Source: a virus
DNA length: 23,815 nucleotides
Direction: 5' to 3' (one strand)
IMG/VR virus record: IMGVR_UViG_3300040815_001330
Span: 1 to 23,815 of that record
The first letter of the stretch is position 1; each line of letters begins with the position of its first letter. Of this stretch, positions 1-8,270 are shown piece after piece. Below the pieces are notes generated by a model. It was given only the letters and a program-made list of their open reading frames with translations. It was not told where the DNA came from and did not search any database. Position numbers and translations under genes: made by a program.

Positions 1-1536
1 AAACTACTAACAGAAGCTGATAACTTATTAAGTCTAGCAGGTCAATATGCATACAAAAGAGACGAAATACAAACAGGTGTTGCGTTAGCATCTCCAGTAG
101 AACGTACTCTACAAGCAAAGTTAGATGACCGTGTAAGTGTTAGAGACTTTGGAGCAATGGGCGATGGAACAGACCAAACAGAAAAACTACAACGTGCTAT
201 TGACCAGTTGTTTATCAACAGTGCAACCAAGGGATTGTACAGGAGTCGTATAAAACTTTATATTCCCGCCGGCGAATATCTCATTAGTTCACCAGGGTTG
301 AAAATACCACCTTACGCAAACATTGTAGGCGACGGTATCGACAAAACATTTTTAAATAGTTCTGGTGCAAACCCACCCGAAAACATTATCCGTACAGTAA
401 ACGAAACAAGTATTCCTGGTACCTACGCTGACGCAAGTACAACAACATCAGCCAACATGGCTCGTTTTGTAAGCATAGAAGGCATGACAGTATTCCACAA
501 CAGTAATGGCGGTGCATTGTATCTTGAAAACTGTCAAAACAGTAAGTTTTCAAACATCAAACTTTCAGCAGGTTGGAGCACAGGCGATGGCATAACCAGC
601 GAAGGTATACCTACATCAAACCTAGTTGGCATTGTAGTTTCTAATGGTAGTGTAGCAACAGCAACTTCAGATTATAATATATTTGAAAATATGTTTATTG
701 AAGGATTTGCTTGCGCAGTATACAGTGAATATGATATCAACAACAATAAATTTAAAACAGGAAATATTAATACTTGTGGACTAGGATTTGTATTAGGAGC
801 AGATCCTACTTCAATACCTCCAGTTGGAAAAACTTTAGGTAGTCAATACACTGTTATCCAAGATTATGTTTTTGATCTTGTTGACAAACAAGGTTTGTAT
901 GTACGCACAGGTAACTTTAATATCAGTCAAAATAACACATATTTAAATGTAGGACGTGACGGAGGCAGTAGTGTAGTTGTAGAACCAGTGATTGAGTTTT
1001 ATCGTACTGCAACTTCAAACGGCATAGGCGATGCTGGCCACATCGATATGGATAATAATAAAAGTATAAACGATTACTTCCAACGTACTGCTGAACTAAC
1101 AGTTGATCCACTTTATTTTAGTCAAGATTATTTTCCAGAAATACATGGCTCAAAGCGTGTTGAAATATCACAACCAGTAAGAACTAGTATTGGTGTAAAA
1201 CTAATAGCTGAGACTTTGATTAGACTACCATCTGATCAACAAAGAGGTGTTATTGCATTAGAATACACATATCGTGCTGAAGATAACGTCGGCCCAATAA
1301 TGCAAAATGGAACAATAACCGTAATCTACAACAGAGATAACGCAGAGATTTCAATGACAGATGATCATATTTTTACTGGTAATCCAAGTAAAGTAGGAAA
1401 GTTAGTCTTTAGTGTAAAAGGTAATGCATTTCAAAATGGCGCAACAGAAATACACTTAGATGTTGTAAACGAAATGTTGGATAACCTAAGTCCAGAAACA
1501 GACGAACTAGAGTTCACAATCAAATATATAAATTGA
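1..1536 (+). CDS. Tail spike / adhesin with pectate-lyase fold (5' partial)
   Basis: Frame 1 is open from the first base to the TGA at 1534-1536, so the gene begins upstream of the window; the ATG at 157 is internal and not the start. Near window codons 40-60 it has the sequence RTLQAKLDDRVSVRDFGAMG followed by DGTDQT, the usual entry into a right-handed beta-helix of the pectate_lyase_3 / preneck-appendage type. The following 250 or so residues are rich in Asn, Gly, Ser and short beta strands, as expected for parallel beta-helix coils. The last 120 residues look like a separate C-terminal domain. In tailed phages such proteins are tail spikes or fibre-associated adhesins that bind or cut surface glycans. 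No catalytic residues can be assigned by eye. The fold is fairly sure; the virion role is inferred from the family and from the phage context. Confidence 0.8.
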   Translation, partial: KLLTEADNLLSLAGQYAYKRDEIQTGVALASPVERTLQAKLDDRVSVRDFGAMGDGTDQTEKLQRAIDQLFINSATKGLYRSRIKLYIPAGEYLISSPGLKIPPYANIVGDGIDKTFLNSSGANPPENIIRTVNETSIPGTYADASTTTSANMARFVSIEGMTVFHNSNGGALYLENCQNSKFSNIKLSAGWSTGDGITSEGIPTSNLVGIVVSNGSVATATSDYNIFENMFIEGFACAVYSEYDINNNKFKTGNINTCGLGFVLGADPTSIPPVGKTLGSQYTVIQDYVFDLVDKQGLYVRTGNFNISQNNTYLNVGRDGGSSVVVEPVIEFYRTATSNGIGDAGHIDMDNNKSINDYFQRTAELTVDPLYFSQDYFPEIHGSKRVEISQPVRTSIGVKLIAETLIRLPSDQQRGVIALEYTYRAEDNVGPIMQNGTITVIYNRDNAEISMTDDHIFTGNPSKVGKLVFSVKGNAFQNGATEIHLDVVNEMLDNLSPETDELEFTIKYIN

Positions 1537-1958
1537 TGTTTGATAAAACTTATGTAGACCGTTTAAAGATGTGGCGAGATTTTCGTTTAACTCTGGAAGA
1601 AAGTAATTCTCCATTTGAAGATACGATTGAGTTTTGGAACAATGCACCGTTGAGTAGCATCGCCGCAGATCCGTATAACAAAGAAACTTGGCCCACTCCT
1701 TGGGAAATGATTGAAGAAAATCGTTACTGCGATTTTACAAAAATATTAGCAATATACTACACTTTGCAGTTAACTGATCGTTTTTCTAGCAGTTGTTTTG
1801 AGATACATATTACACTAGACGAAAAAGAAAGTGTAATAAGATACCTTCTTTTCGTTGACAATCTAACAATAGGGTATTATTATAATAAGAGTATTGATGC
1901 AGTTGACCTACCTATGCTGAAATGCCAAATGCAGCACGACACACTACCTACATATTAA
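1536..1958 (+). CDS. Conserved hypothetical protein, coupled to the spike gene
   Basis: A 140-residue protein starting at ATG 1536, which overlaps the spike stop by one base (TGATG). A TTG at 1533 is in frame but less likely. No Shine-Dalgarno sequence is visible, so translation is probably coupled to the spike gene. The protein is rich in aromatic and acidic residues, with Trp-rich stretches (FWNNAP, ETWPTPWEMI) and a CDFTKILAIYYTLQLTDRF segment. It has no signal peptide or membrane helix. The style resembles small conserved proteins that follow tail genes in marine T4-like phages, but I cannot name a family. Its position just after the spike would suit a chaperone or tail accessory role; that is a guess from context. 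Confidence 0.7.
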   Translation: MFDKTYVDRLKMWRDFRLTLEESNSPFEDTIEFWNNAPLSSIAADPYNKETWPTPWEMIEENRYCDFTKILAIYYTLQLTDRFSSSCFEIHITLDEKESVIRYLLFVDNLTIGYYYNKSIDAVDLPMLKCQMQHDTLPTY

Positions 1959-1964
1959 TAAATA
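1957..1964 (+). promoter_or_regulatory. Possible T4-type late promoter -10 (AATAAATA) ahead of nrdA
   Basis: AATAAATA, one base from the T4 late consensus TATAAATA, starts inside the stop codon of the upstream gene, 29 bases before the nrdA ATG. T4 late promoters need only this box plus the gp55 sigma factor. AT-rich sequence makes chance matches common. Confidence 0.35.
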
Positions 1965-1993
1965 CCAAATAGACAACAAAAAGGAAAAAGATA

Positions 1994-4303
1994 ATGATTC
2001 AAGTTACTAAACGTGACGGGCGCAAAGAGACTCTCGATATTGAAAAGCTACACAAGGTTGTGTTTTATGCATGTGAAAATATTACAGGAGTCAGTCCAAG
2101 CGAAGTAGAACTTAAGAGTCAGATTCAGTTTTATAATGGTATAACCAGTAAAGAAATCCAAGAAACACTTATCAAAGCAGCAGCAGATCTTATCAGTGAA
2201 GAGACTCCTAACTATCAATATGTTGGCGGAAGACTTGTTAACTATGCGCTACGCAAAGAAGTGTACAACGGATTTGAGCCGTGGCATGTTAAGAAACTAG
2301 TTGATCGTAATACCGAAAGCGGATTCTATGATCCAGAACTTGTTACAAAGTACAGTGACGACGAGTGGGAAAAGATTAATACATTTATTAAACATGACAG
2401 AGATGAGAACTTAACATATGTTGCTATGGAACAGTTGCGTGGCAAATATCTATGCCAGAATAGAGTAAGTGGCGAGATTTTTGAAACACCGCAAATGTGC
2501 TACATTCTTATTGCAGCAAGTCTTTTCCAAGACTATCCAGTTAGTTCCCGTTTGCAATGGGTAAAAGATTATTATGATGCTATTAGCTTGCACGACATTA
2601 GTTTGCCTACTCCTGTTATGGCAGGAGTTCGTACTCCGCAACGCCAGTTTAGTAGTTGTGTTCTTATTGAAACTGATGATAGTCTTGACAGTATTAATGC
2701 TACTGCTGCCGCTGTTGTTAAGTATGTAAGTCAAAAAGCAGGCATTGGCATAGGCGGCGGAAGTATTCGTGCTATTGGATCTCCTATACGCAAAGGTGAT
2801 GCTTATCACACAGGTATTATTCCATTCTACAAGCACTTTCAAAGTGCAGTAAAGTCATGCAGCCAAGGTGGTGTACGTGGCGGCGCAGCAACTATTTACT
2901 ATCCAGTATGGCACTTGGAAGTAGAAGACATGCTGGTACTAAAGAACAACAAAGGCACAGAAGAGAACCGTGTACGACACATGGACTATGGTGTGCAGTT
3001 TAACAAGTTGATGTATGAGCGTTTGATTACAGGCGGAGACATTACATTGTTCTCTCCTGCAGATGTTCCAGGGTTGTACGAAGCATTTTTTGCAGATCAA
3101 GACAAGTTCCGCGAGCTGTATGAAACAGCAGAACGTAATACAAGACTACGCAAGAAAACAGTTAAAGCAAGTGATTTGTTTAGTGCATTTATGGAAGAAC
3201 GTAAAAACACAGGTCGTATCTATTTGCAGAACGTAGACAATGCAAACGATCACGGCGCCTTCCTTCCAGAGCTTGCACCCATTAGACAATCAAACTTGTG
3301 CGCAGAGATTGACTTACCAACAAAACCACTAAAGGATCTAAATGATCCTGAAGGCGAGATTAGTCTATGCACACTCAGCGCAATCAACTGGGGCAACATT
3401 CGTACTCCAGCAGACTTTGAGCGTGTGTGTCGTTTAGCAGTACGTGGACTAGATGCACTACTAAGCTATCAGAACTATCCAATCCTAGCAGCACAGTTAT
3501 CTACAGAGAAGCGCCGTCCTTTAGGTGTTGGCATTATTAACTTTGCATACTGGTTGGCCAAGCACGACTTAACATATCAAAACATCGATGCAGATGGACT
3601 TGCACTTGTAGACGAATGGGCAGAAGCATGGAGTTACTACTTAATCAAAGCTAGTGCCGATTTAGCAACAGAGTTTGGTGCACCAAGTGGTAACATGGAA
3701 ACAAAGTATGGACACGGTATTACACCTAACCAAACATACAAGAAAGACCTAGACGAGTTGATTCCACATGTTGAGCGTATGGATTGGGATACACTTAGAG
3801 CACAGCTAAAAGACACAGGCATTCGTAACAGTACATTGATGGCACTTATGCCAAGTGAAACAAGTGCGCAGATTGCCAATGCTACAAACGGTATTGAACC
3901 GCCACGTAGTCTTATCAGTGTTAAACAATCCAAGCATGGTGTACTAAAACAAGTTGTACCAGAGTTCAAGCGTCTAAAGAACAAGTACGACTTGCTATGG
4001 GATCAACAGTCGCCAGAAGGTTACTTAAAGATCATGGCTGTACTACAGAAGTATATTGATCAAGGCATTAGTATTAACACAAGTTACAATCCAATCTTCT
4101 TTGATGACGAAAAGATTCCAATGAGTACAATGCTACAACACATGTTGATGTTCTACAAGTATGGTGGCAAACAGTTGTATTATTTCAATACCAATGACGG
4201 CCAAGGCGAACTTGATATTACCAAACTAATGGGCGATCAAGCATTACCAGAACTAGAGCAAGCAACAATCGATGAAGAAGATTGCGAAAGTTGCACAATA
4301 TAA
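1994..4303 (+). CDS. nrdA: Ribonucleoside-diphosphate reductase, alpha (large) subunit, class Ia
   Basis: Reduces ribonucleoside diphosphates to deoxyribonucleotides together with NrdB. It is 769 residues, normal for NrdA. An ATP-cone begins at residue 1 (IQVTKRDGRKETLDIEKLHK). The redox-active pair is C222 (RQFSSCVLIE) and C459 (ISLCTLSAINWG); the thiyl site is N434-L-C436-A-E438; the substrate loop RNSTLMALMPSETSAQI and the tyrosine pair Y729-Y730 (QLYYFNT) for radical transfer are all present, so the enzyme looks complete. The C-terminus carries C764 and C767 (CESC), the shuttle cysteines that are reduced by glutaredoxin or thioredoxin; a glutaredoxin lies two genes downstream. AAGGA at 1981-1985 is well placed for the ATG at 1994. 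Purely cytoplasmic, part of phage DNA synthesis. Typical of T4-like phages. Confidence 0.98.
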   Translation: MIQVTKRDGRKETLDIEKLHKVVFYACENITGVSPSEVELKSQIQFYNGITSKEIQETLIKAAADLISEETPNYQYVGGRLVNYALRKEVYNGFEPWHVKKLVDRNTESGFYDPELVTKYSDDEWEKINTFIKHDRDENLTYVAMEQLRGKYLCQNRVSGEIFETPQMCYILIAASLFQDYPVSSRLQWVKDYYDAISLHDISLPTPVMAGVRTPQRQFSSCVLIETDDSLDSINATAAAVVKYVSQKAGIGIGGGSIRAIGSPIRKGDAYHTGIIPFYKHFQSAVKSCSQGGVRGGAATIYYPVWHLEVEDMLVLKNNKGTEENRVRHMDYGVQFNKLMYERLITGGDITLFSPADVPGLYEAFFADQDKFRELYETAERNTRLRKKTVKASDLFSAFMEERKNTGRIYLQNVDNANDHGAFLPELAPIRQSNLCAEIDLPTKPLKDLNDPEGEISLCTLSAINWGNIRTPADFERVCRLAVRGLDALLSYQNYPILAAQLSTEKRRPLGVGIINFAYWLAKHDLTYQNIDADGLALVDEWAEAWSYYLIKASADLATEFGAPSGNMETKYGHGITPNQTYKKDLDELIPHVERMDWDTLRAQLKDTGIRNSTLMALMPSETSAQIANATNGIEPPRSLISVKQSKHGVLKQVVPEFKRLKNKYDLLWDQQSPEGYLKIMAVLQKYIDQGISINTSYNPIFFDDEKIPMSTMLQHMLMFYKYGGKQLYYFNTNDGQGELDITKLMGDQALPELEQATIDEEDCESCTI

Positions 4304-4306
4304 AAC

Positions 4307-4335
4307 TTGACATGCTTGTAATAGTATGCTACAAA
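4307..4335 (+). promoter_or_regulatory. Sigma70-type promoter for nrdB
   Basis: TTGACA (4307-4312), 17-base spacer ending in TGC (extended -10), then TACAAA (4330-4335). It starts directly behind the nrdA stop and should drive nrdB, the glutaredoxin gene and the genes after them independently of nrdA. Confidence 0.75.
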
Positions 4336-4366
4336 CACAGCGAAACAACCATTAAGGAACACACAC

Positions 4367-5494
4367 ATGAGCGTTTTTAACACAGCAAACAAAGCAGACC
4401 ACACCAAGGTCACTGCATTTTTAGATCCAACAGGTGGTCCAACTATTCAGCGTTATGATACGCTGAAGTATAAAAGTTTTGACAGTCTAACTGATAAACA
4501 GCTTGGATTCTTTTGGCGTCCTGAAGAAGTTGATATCTATCAAGATGCTAAAGACTTTAAAGCGCTCAGTGAACACGAGCGACACATCTTTACTAGTAAC
4601 CTCAAGCGTCAGATCCTACTAGACAGTGTACAAGGTCGTGCACCAGTAGAAGCATTTGCTCCTATTGTAAGTTTGCCAGAGATTGAAAACTGGATCCAAA
4701 CATGGACATTCTCAGAGACTATTCACTCACGTAGCTACACACATATTATTCGCAACGTATACAGCAACCCTAGTAAAATCTTTGACGAGATGATGGACAT
4801 TGATGAGATTGTAGATTGTGCTGGAGATATTTCAAAGTATTACGACGACTTGATTGAGATGAGCAGTTGGTACAACTTGTTAGGCGAAGGAAAGCATAAA
4901 GTTAACGGTAAGACTATTAATGTTGATCTTTATGAACTAAAGAAACTACTATGGCTTACACTAATGAGTGTTAACATTCTCGAAGGTGTTCGTTTCTATG
5001 TGAGTTTTGCATGTAGTTGGGCGTTTGCTGAAATGAAACAAATGGAAGGCAATGCCAAGATCATTAAGTTGATTGCACGTGACGAGAACTTGCACCTAGC
5101 AAGTACACAAATGTTGTTGAAGATTCTTAAAACAGATGATCCTGTGTTTGAACAGATTGCAAAAGAAACAGAACAAGAATGTATCGATATGTTTGTTGAT
5201 GCAGTTGATCAAGAAAAAGCCTGGGCAGAGTATTTGTTCAAAGACGGATCTATGATTGGACTTAACACAGCACTACTGAGTGATTACATTGAATGGATTT
5301 GCACACGCAGAATGACCAATGTTAATCTAAAGTCACCATACAGTGTAAAAAGCAATCCTCTACCATGGACACAGAAATGGATCTCAGGTGCTGATGTGCA
5401 AGTGGCTCCACAAGAAACAGAGATTACAAGTTATGTATCAGGTGGCACAAAACAAGATGTAAGCACAGATACATTTAAAGGATTTTCGTTATGA
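4367..5494 (+). CDS. nrdB: Ribonucleoside-diphosphate reductase, beta (small) subunit, class Ia
   Basis: Houses the diiron-tyrosyl radical that NrdA uses. It is 375 residues, the same length class as E. coli NrdB, with near-identical blocks (FSETIHSRSYTHIIRN, LIEMSSWYNLLGEGKHKVNG, RDGSMIGLN-like KDGSMIGLN). Iron ligands D86, E117 and H120, the radical tyrosine Y124 and the second ligand set in ARDENLHLAS are all in place, each two residues later than in E. coli. The C-terminal tail (TDTFKGFSL) is the usual NrdA-docking peptide. AAGGA lies upstream of the ATG, and the gene has its own promoter. The stop overlaps the glutaredoxin start (ATGA). No intron or intein is visible, although homing elements are common in phage nrd genes. 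Confidence 0.98.
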   Translation: MSVFNTANKADHTKVTAFLDPTGGPTIQRYDTLKYKSFDSLTDKQLGFFWRPEEVDIYQDAKDFKALSEHERHIFTSNLKRQILLDSVQGRAPVEAFAPIVSLPEIENWIQTWTFSETIHSRSYTHIIRNVYSNPSKIFDEMMDIDEIVDCAGDISKYYDDLIEMSSWYNLLGEGKHKVNGKTINVDLYELKKLLWLTLMSVNILEGVRFYVSFACSWAFAEMKQMEGNAKIIKLIARDENLHLASTQMLLKILKTDDPVFEQIAKETEQECIDMFVDAVDQEKAWAEYLFKDGSMIGLNTALLSDYIEWICTRRMTNVNLKSPYSVKSNPLPWTQKWISGADVQVAPQETEITSYVSGGTKQDVSTDTFKGFSL

Positions 5495-5742
5495 TTATGA
5501 TTTGGGGTAAACCACAATGTCCTTTCTGTGACAAAGCAAAACGTTTGTTAGACTCACGAGAGATTGCATATGAGTACAAGCAACTTGGTGTGGACTTTGA
5601 ACGTGAAGATGTTCTTGCAGAGTTTCCAGAAGCACGAACGTTCCCCCAGATTGTTATCAACGGATTAAAAATAGGCGGGTATGAACAACTTGGAACATAC
5701 TTGGAAGAAACAGGCTACAACGGAACAGGAATGACACTATGA
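5491..5742 (+). CDS. Glutaredoxin
   Basis: An 83-residue thioredoxin-fold protein with the CPFC active site at residues 10-13 (KPQCPFCDKAKRLL), the cis-proline region TFPQIVI and the GGYEQL glutathione-binding stretch. It overlaps the nrdB stop by four bases (ATGA), and a second in-frame ATG lies six bases later. Its likely job is to reduce the C-terminal CESC pair of the phage NrdA, which makes nrdA-nrdB-grx a self-contained reductase unit. It shares the nrdB promoter and is translationally coupled. T4 has a comparable thiol carrier (nrdC), although this one is a glutaredoxin by active site. Confidence 0.95.
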   Translation: MIMIWGKPQCPFCDKAKRLLDSREIAYEYKQLGVDFEREDVLAEFPEARTFPQIVINGLKIGGYEQLGTYLEETGYNGTGMTL

Positions 5743-6029
5743 TTATTGAAGCACCATACAAAGCAACAGACACAGTAACTATTAGAACTACAGCAGGCGA
5801 AGAGATTGTAGGTAGATTTGTAGAAGAAGATGGTAACCATATTAAAATAACCAAGCCACTTGCACTACAAGCAAGTCAGCAAGGCATTGGGCTAGGGCCG
5901 TGGGTGTTTACTGTAGATCCTGCCAGCACCATTAAACTAAATAAAAGTGCAATAGTATTTGTACACAAGACAGAAAAAGATATGGCCAGTCAGTATGTAC
6001 AAGCAACAACAGGATTAGCAGTAGCTTAG
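5739..6029 (+). CDS. Small protein with possible Sm-like beta barrel
   Basis: A 96-residue protein, ATGA-coupled to the glutaredoxin gene. Residues 10-45 (DTVTIRTTAGEEIVGRFVEE, then GNHIKITKPLAL) follow the strand pattern of Sm/Hfq-like barrels: a beta strand, a GxEIxGxxxxxD turn, then a strand rich in Ile and Lys. The remainder (GPWVFTVDP, then KSAIVFVHKTEKDMASQYVQ) is unlike Hfq. No signal peptide or membrane segment. It sits between nucleotide metabolism and the PAAR gene. The fold is a visual guess and I would not assign RNA binding from it; it may equally be a small baseplate-associated beta protein. Confidence 0.65.
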   Translation: MIIEAPYKATDTVTIRTTAGEEIVGRFVEEDGNHIKITKPLALQASQQGIGLGPWVFTVDPASTIKLNKSAIVFVHKTEKDMASQYVQATTGLAVA

Positions 6030-6037
6030 GAGTATAG

Positions 6038-6439
6038 ATGCCAGGATTAGCATACAAAGACGGAAAAAGCAGTGTTGCTTGCACCGATGGTGTTAGAGGA
6101 TCGGTTTGTCGAACAGTAACTAGAGGAGATCCTCCGGTAACTGTACCTGTTGCGTGGAACTGGAATGTAGATACTACACAATCTAGTAATGCTGGCAGCG
6201 GGAATGTATTTGCTAATGGCATAGGTGTTGTTAGAAAAGACGATGTTATGAAAAGTCATCCGCACGGAGATCCTTGTACAGCAAGTCCTGTAAATCATTC
6301 GCCGCCACTGGATACTTATTCTCCAAATGTTTATGCCAATGGCAAACCAATAGGTCGAATAGGTGATCATTATGATGGTGACGGCACCTCTCAAACACAC
6401 CAAATAACCTCCGGTAGTTCTAACGTTTTTGCCAACTAA
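6038..6439 (+). CDS. PAAR-repeat protein, baseplate spike tip (gp5.4-like)
   Basis: A 133-residue protein made of PAAR-type motifs: GNVFANGIGVVRKDDVMKSH, with PHGDPC after it, and SPNVYANGKPIGRIGDHYDG near the C-terminus, ending GSSNVFAN. PAAR proteins fold as a small cone, bind a metal ion through His and Cys, and sharpen the tip of the contractile-tail spike (gp5.4 in T4). The His and Cys residues around HPHGDPC, HSPP and GDHYDGDG are suitable metal ligands. AGGAG at 6028-6032 is 5 bases before the ATG. The gene lies far from other baseplate genes in this window, which is common for this small late gene. Confidence 0.88.
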   Translation: MPGLAYKDGKSSVACTDGVRGSVCRTVTRGDPPVTVPVAWNWNVDTTQSSNAGSGNVFANGIGVVRKDDVMKSHPHGDPCTASPVNHSPPLDTYSPNVYANGKPIGRIGDHYDGDGTSQTHQITSGSSNVFAN

Positions 6440-6451
6440 TATGATTAGGAC

Positions 6452-6480
6452 TTGACAGTCTGTTTACCTTGTGTTAATAT
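6452..6480 (+). promoter_or_regulatory. Sigma70-type promoter for the HAD-family gene cluster
   Basis: TTGACA (6452-6457), 17-base spacer, TAATAT (6475-6480), 35 bases before the ATG at 6515. An imperfect inverted repeat (CCTTGTGTTA and TAACAAAGG) brackets the -10 and the start region and could be an operator. Confidence 0.75.
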
Positions 6481-6514
6481 AAAGCATAACAAAGGCAAAT
6501 AGAAAGAGGCACTT

Positions 6515-7102
6515 ATGGAAAAGATTATTGTAACAGACTGCGATGGCGTACTACTCAACTGGGAGTATGCTTTCTGCGCTTGGATGACACAACATGGTTA
6601 TACTGAAATCGAAGATGGCAACAAAGAATACAATATTGGTAAACGATTTGGTATTACATTAGAAGAGGCTATCAAGCAAGTTGTAATCTTTAACGAAAGT
6701 GCAGCAATGGCATTCCTGCCAGCACTACGTGATGCACGTTATTATGTCAAACGACTACACGAAGAGCATGGTTATGTGTTTCATTGTATTACAAGTATGA
6801 GCCTTGATCCTAATGCTAAAAAGCTACGTCAAATGAACTTGGACAAGTTGTTTGGGCCAACAGCGTTTCCAGTACTAGAGTGTTTAGACACAGGTGCAGA
6901 CAAAGAGGAAGCACTTGAAAAATATCGTGACACTGGTTACTATTGGATTGAAGACAAGTTTTCAAATGCAGTTGCAGGCCAAGCAGTAGGTATGCGTCCT
7001 ATCTTGATCGAACACGGTTGGAACATGAACGAAGTTTTACCAGATGGTATGAAAAAAGTCACAACTTGGAAAGAGCTTTATGGACACATTGTAGGTGACT
7101 GA
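6515..7102 (+). CDS. HAD-superfamily phosphatase, nucleotidase-like
   Basis: A 195-residue HAD hydrolase. Motif I is DCDGVLLNW at residues 8-16 (nucleophile D8, acid/base D10); motif II is the Ser/Thr at the end of a strand in FHCITSM; motif III is a Lys around AKKLRQ or ADKEEALEKY; motif IV is YYWIEDKFSNA, supplying the acidic Mg ligands. The cap between motifs I and II is alpha-helical and of moderate size. Proteins of this type in T4-like phages are usually annotated as phosphatases or 5'(3')-deoxyribonucleotidases; the substrate cannot be read from sequence. It has its own sigma70-type promoter and AAGAGG upstream of the start, and it leads a tight run of small genes. Confidence 0.85.
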   Translation: MEKIIVTDCDGVLLNWEYAFCAWMTQHGYTEIEDGNKEYNIGKRFGITLEEAIKQVVIFNESAAMAFLPALRDARYYVKRLHEEHGYVFHCITSMSLDPNAKKLRQMNLDKLFGPTAFPVLECLDTGADKEEALEKYRDTGYYWIEDKFSNAVAGQAVGMRPILIEHGWNMNEVLPDGMKKVTTWKELYGHIVGD

Positions 7103-7283
7103 GTTGAGTGAAATACATGACGCAATGAAAGTTGCCTTTGCAACTTACGTTAAGGAATCAGAGAAGTTTGAACAAGAAGGTGTGAAAGTAAGTGCTGTTC
7201 GTGCTCGACAAGCTCTCAATGATTTAAAAACATTAATAACAGAGCGTCGAAAAGAAATACAAGATCAAAAGTTAAAGACATGA
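7095..7283 (+). CDS. Small Hc1-like (histone H1-like) protein, tentative
   Basis: 62 residues if started at GTG 7095, overlapping the previous stop by eight bases; TTG 7104 and ATG 7125 are alternatives and the Shine-Dalgarno signal does not decide. The segment KVSAVRARQALNDLKTLITE followed by RRKEIQDQK matches the helical pattern of phage and bacterial Hc1-type proteins (a TRARKAL-like turn, then KEIRKEIQ). In that family the protein binds DNA or acts as a small nucleoid-like factor. The usual lysine-rich tail is short here, so a small coiled-coil protein of other function remains possible. The stop overlaps the next start (ATGA). Confidence 0.65.
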   Translation: MTELSEIHDAMKVAFATYVKESEKFEQEGVKVSAVRARQALNDLKTLITERRKEIQDQKLKT

Positions 7284-7603
7284 GTGAAAAACAATACCTG
7301 TACAATATTGCTGACAAAGTTTCTTTGTATGCACAAGCAAAGCAAAATGCTATTGACTTCCTATTAAAGAATGAAATAAAAGATCGCAACAGCATTCAGA
7401 ACTGTTTGATTATGAGTCAAATATGGACGGCTGCACAGATAGATGATACTATCACAATAAATGATATTATGATATATCTTGGCAACAACGAGCCTGCTGA
7501 CGACGATCTTGATATAAAAGAAGTTGTGCTGGATGATGAAATGAAACATCTTACCCTCAATGAAATATTAGAAGTGGCTTTAGATTCAGATGATGGTATT
7601 TGA
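7280..7603 (+). CDS. Hypothetical acidic protein
   Basis: A 107-residue protein, ATGA-coupled to the gene before. The N-terminal 55 residues are predicted helical (YNIADKVSLYAQAKQNAIDF); the C-terminal half is strongly acidic (EPADDDLDIKEVVLDDEMKH, then DSDDGI). No signal peptide, membrane helix or known motif. Acidic tails in small phage proteins often belong to inhibitors of host DNA-binding proteins, but nothing specific supports that here. It is part of the run of small genes behind the 6452 promoter. Confidence 0.65.
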   Translation: MSEKQYLYNIADKVSLYAQAKQNAIDFLLKNEIKDRNSIQNCLIMSQIWTAAQIDDTITINDIMIYLGNNEPADDDLDIKEVVLDDEMKHLTLNEILEVALDSDDGI

Positions 7604-7826
7604 TATTGGTTGTGCAACTATCAATGTATGTGAAGATACTGCAAAATGTGCAGTAGATAATATACAACATGATGATGTAGTGTTGGTTGCTGAGTTCTGT
7701 GACAAAAATAACTATGTAGTAGATGTAGTTTGTGGAGATGCAGCACAAGAGTTGATTTACTACACATTAGGTACTGAGTTAACTCAACAAGAGCTTGAAA
7801 AATATATACAAAAAGAATTCTGTTAG
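7590..7826 (+). CDS. Hypothetical small acidic, cysteine-containing protein
   Basis: 78 residues from ATG 7590, or 77 from the adjacent ATG at 7593. It overlaps the end of the preceding gene by 14 bases. Four cysteines are spread over the first 50 residues (FDIGCATINVCEDTAKC, then EFCDK and VVCGD), and the C-terminus is helical (TQQELEKYIQKEFC). The cysteines are not in a zinc-finger spacing I recognise. No function can be given. Start context is poor, so expression probably depends on coupling to the upstream gene. Confidence 0.6.
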   Translation: MMVFDIGCATINVCEDTAKCAVDNIQHDDVVLVAEFCDKNNYVVDVVCGDAAQELIYYTLGTELTQQELEKYIQKEFC

Positions 7827-7857
7827 CGTCAACATTTTGTAAAAGAGTAAATACATT

Positions 7858-8064
7858 ATGCTGAAGAAAATAGGACAAAATGACCTAAAAGAAGAATATA
7901 GAATATTCTTTATGGTCAAAGGTCACCTCGACGCATCACCTCAAACAGTTATGGAATGTTATAACGGATACTTCAATCGCCTTTGGCGTGACGGAGCCGA
8001 TGGTGGACCTCTTTATGAATATGATGAACAGTTTGAACACGCCTGGGAGAAAAAAGTATGGTAA
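7858..8064 (+). CDS. Hypothetical protein
   Basis: A 68-residue protein with aromatic-rich helices (EEYRIFFMVKGHLDAS, YNGYFNRLWRDGADGG). There is no convincing Shine-Dalgarno; instead AGTAAATA ends four bases before the ATG, a spacing also seen at 13401 and 20210 and discussed as a finding. The stop overlaps the next gene by seven bases. No family recognised. Its place just ahead of the tmRNA gives no functional hint. Confidence 0.65.
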   Translation: MLKKIGQNDLKEEYRIFFMVKGHLDASPQTVMECYNGYFNRLWRDGADGGPLYEYDEQFEHAWEKKVW

Positions 8065-8270
8065 CCTCGAAAATAGCGCAACTTAGCGAAACAGATTTAG
8101 ATTATCTAGATCAACTACTACATCGAGAGTTTTCAAAGCAGTGCAACAACAGCACACAATGGAAAACAAAGAACAATAGCACCTATCCATACGACAACTC
8201 CAAACAACTTGTAAGATTAATGGACGCTGTTCGCAGTCAAAAAAAACTCTTGACAATGCCCAAATGGTAG
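8058..8270 (+). CDS. Hypothetical protein
   Basis: A 70-residue protein that overlaps the preceding gene by seven bases. The first 30 residues form a helix with spaced leucines (SETDLDYLDQLLHREFSKQC), followed by a polar Asn/Thr-rich stretch and a basic C-terminal helix (LVRLMDAVRSQKKLLTMPKW). The -35 box and spacer of the tmRNA promoter lie inside its last codons, which fixes those codons for a second purpose. No function can be assigned. Confidence 0.65.
   Translation: MVTSKIAQLSETDLDYLDQLLHREFSKQCNNSTQWKTKNNSTYPYDNSKQLVRLMDAVRSQKKLLTMPKW

Noticed and set aside
157-1536. Spike gene starting at ATG 157
   Set aside because: The frame is open to base 1 and the residues before 157 belong to the conserved fold entry, so the ATG is internal.
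2450-2842. Minus-strand frame of 130 codons
   Set aside because: Lies antisense to intact nrdA; low-complexity product with no family likeness.
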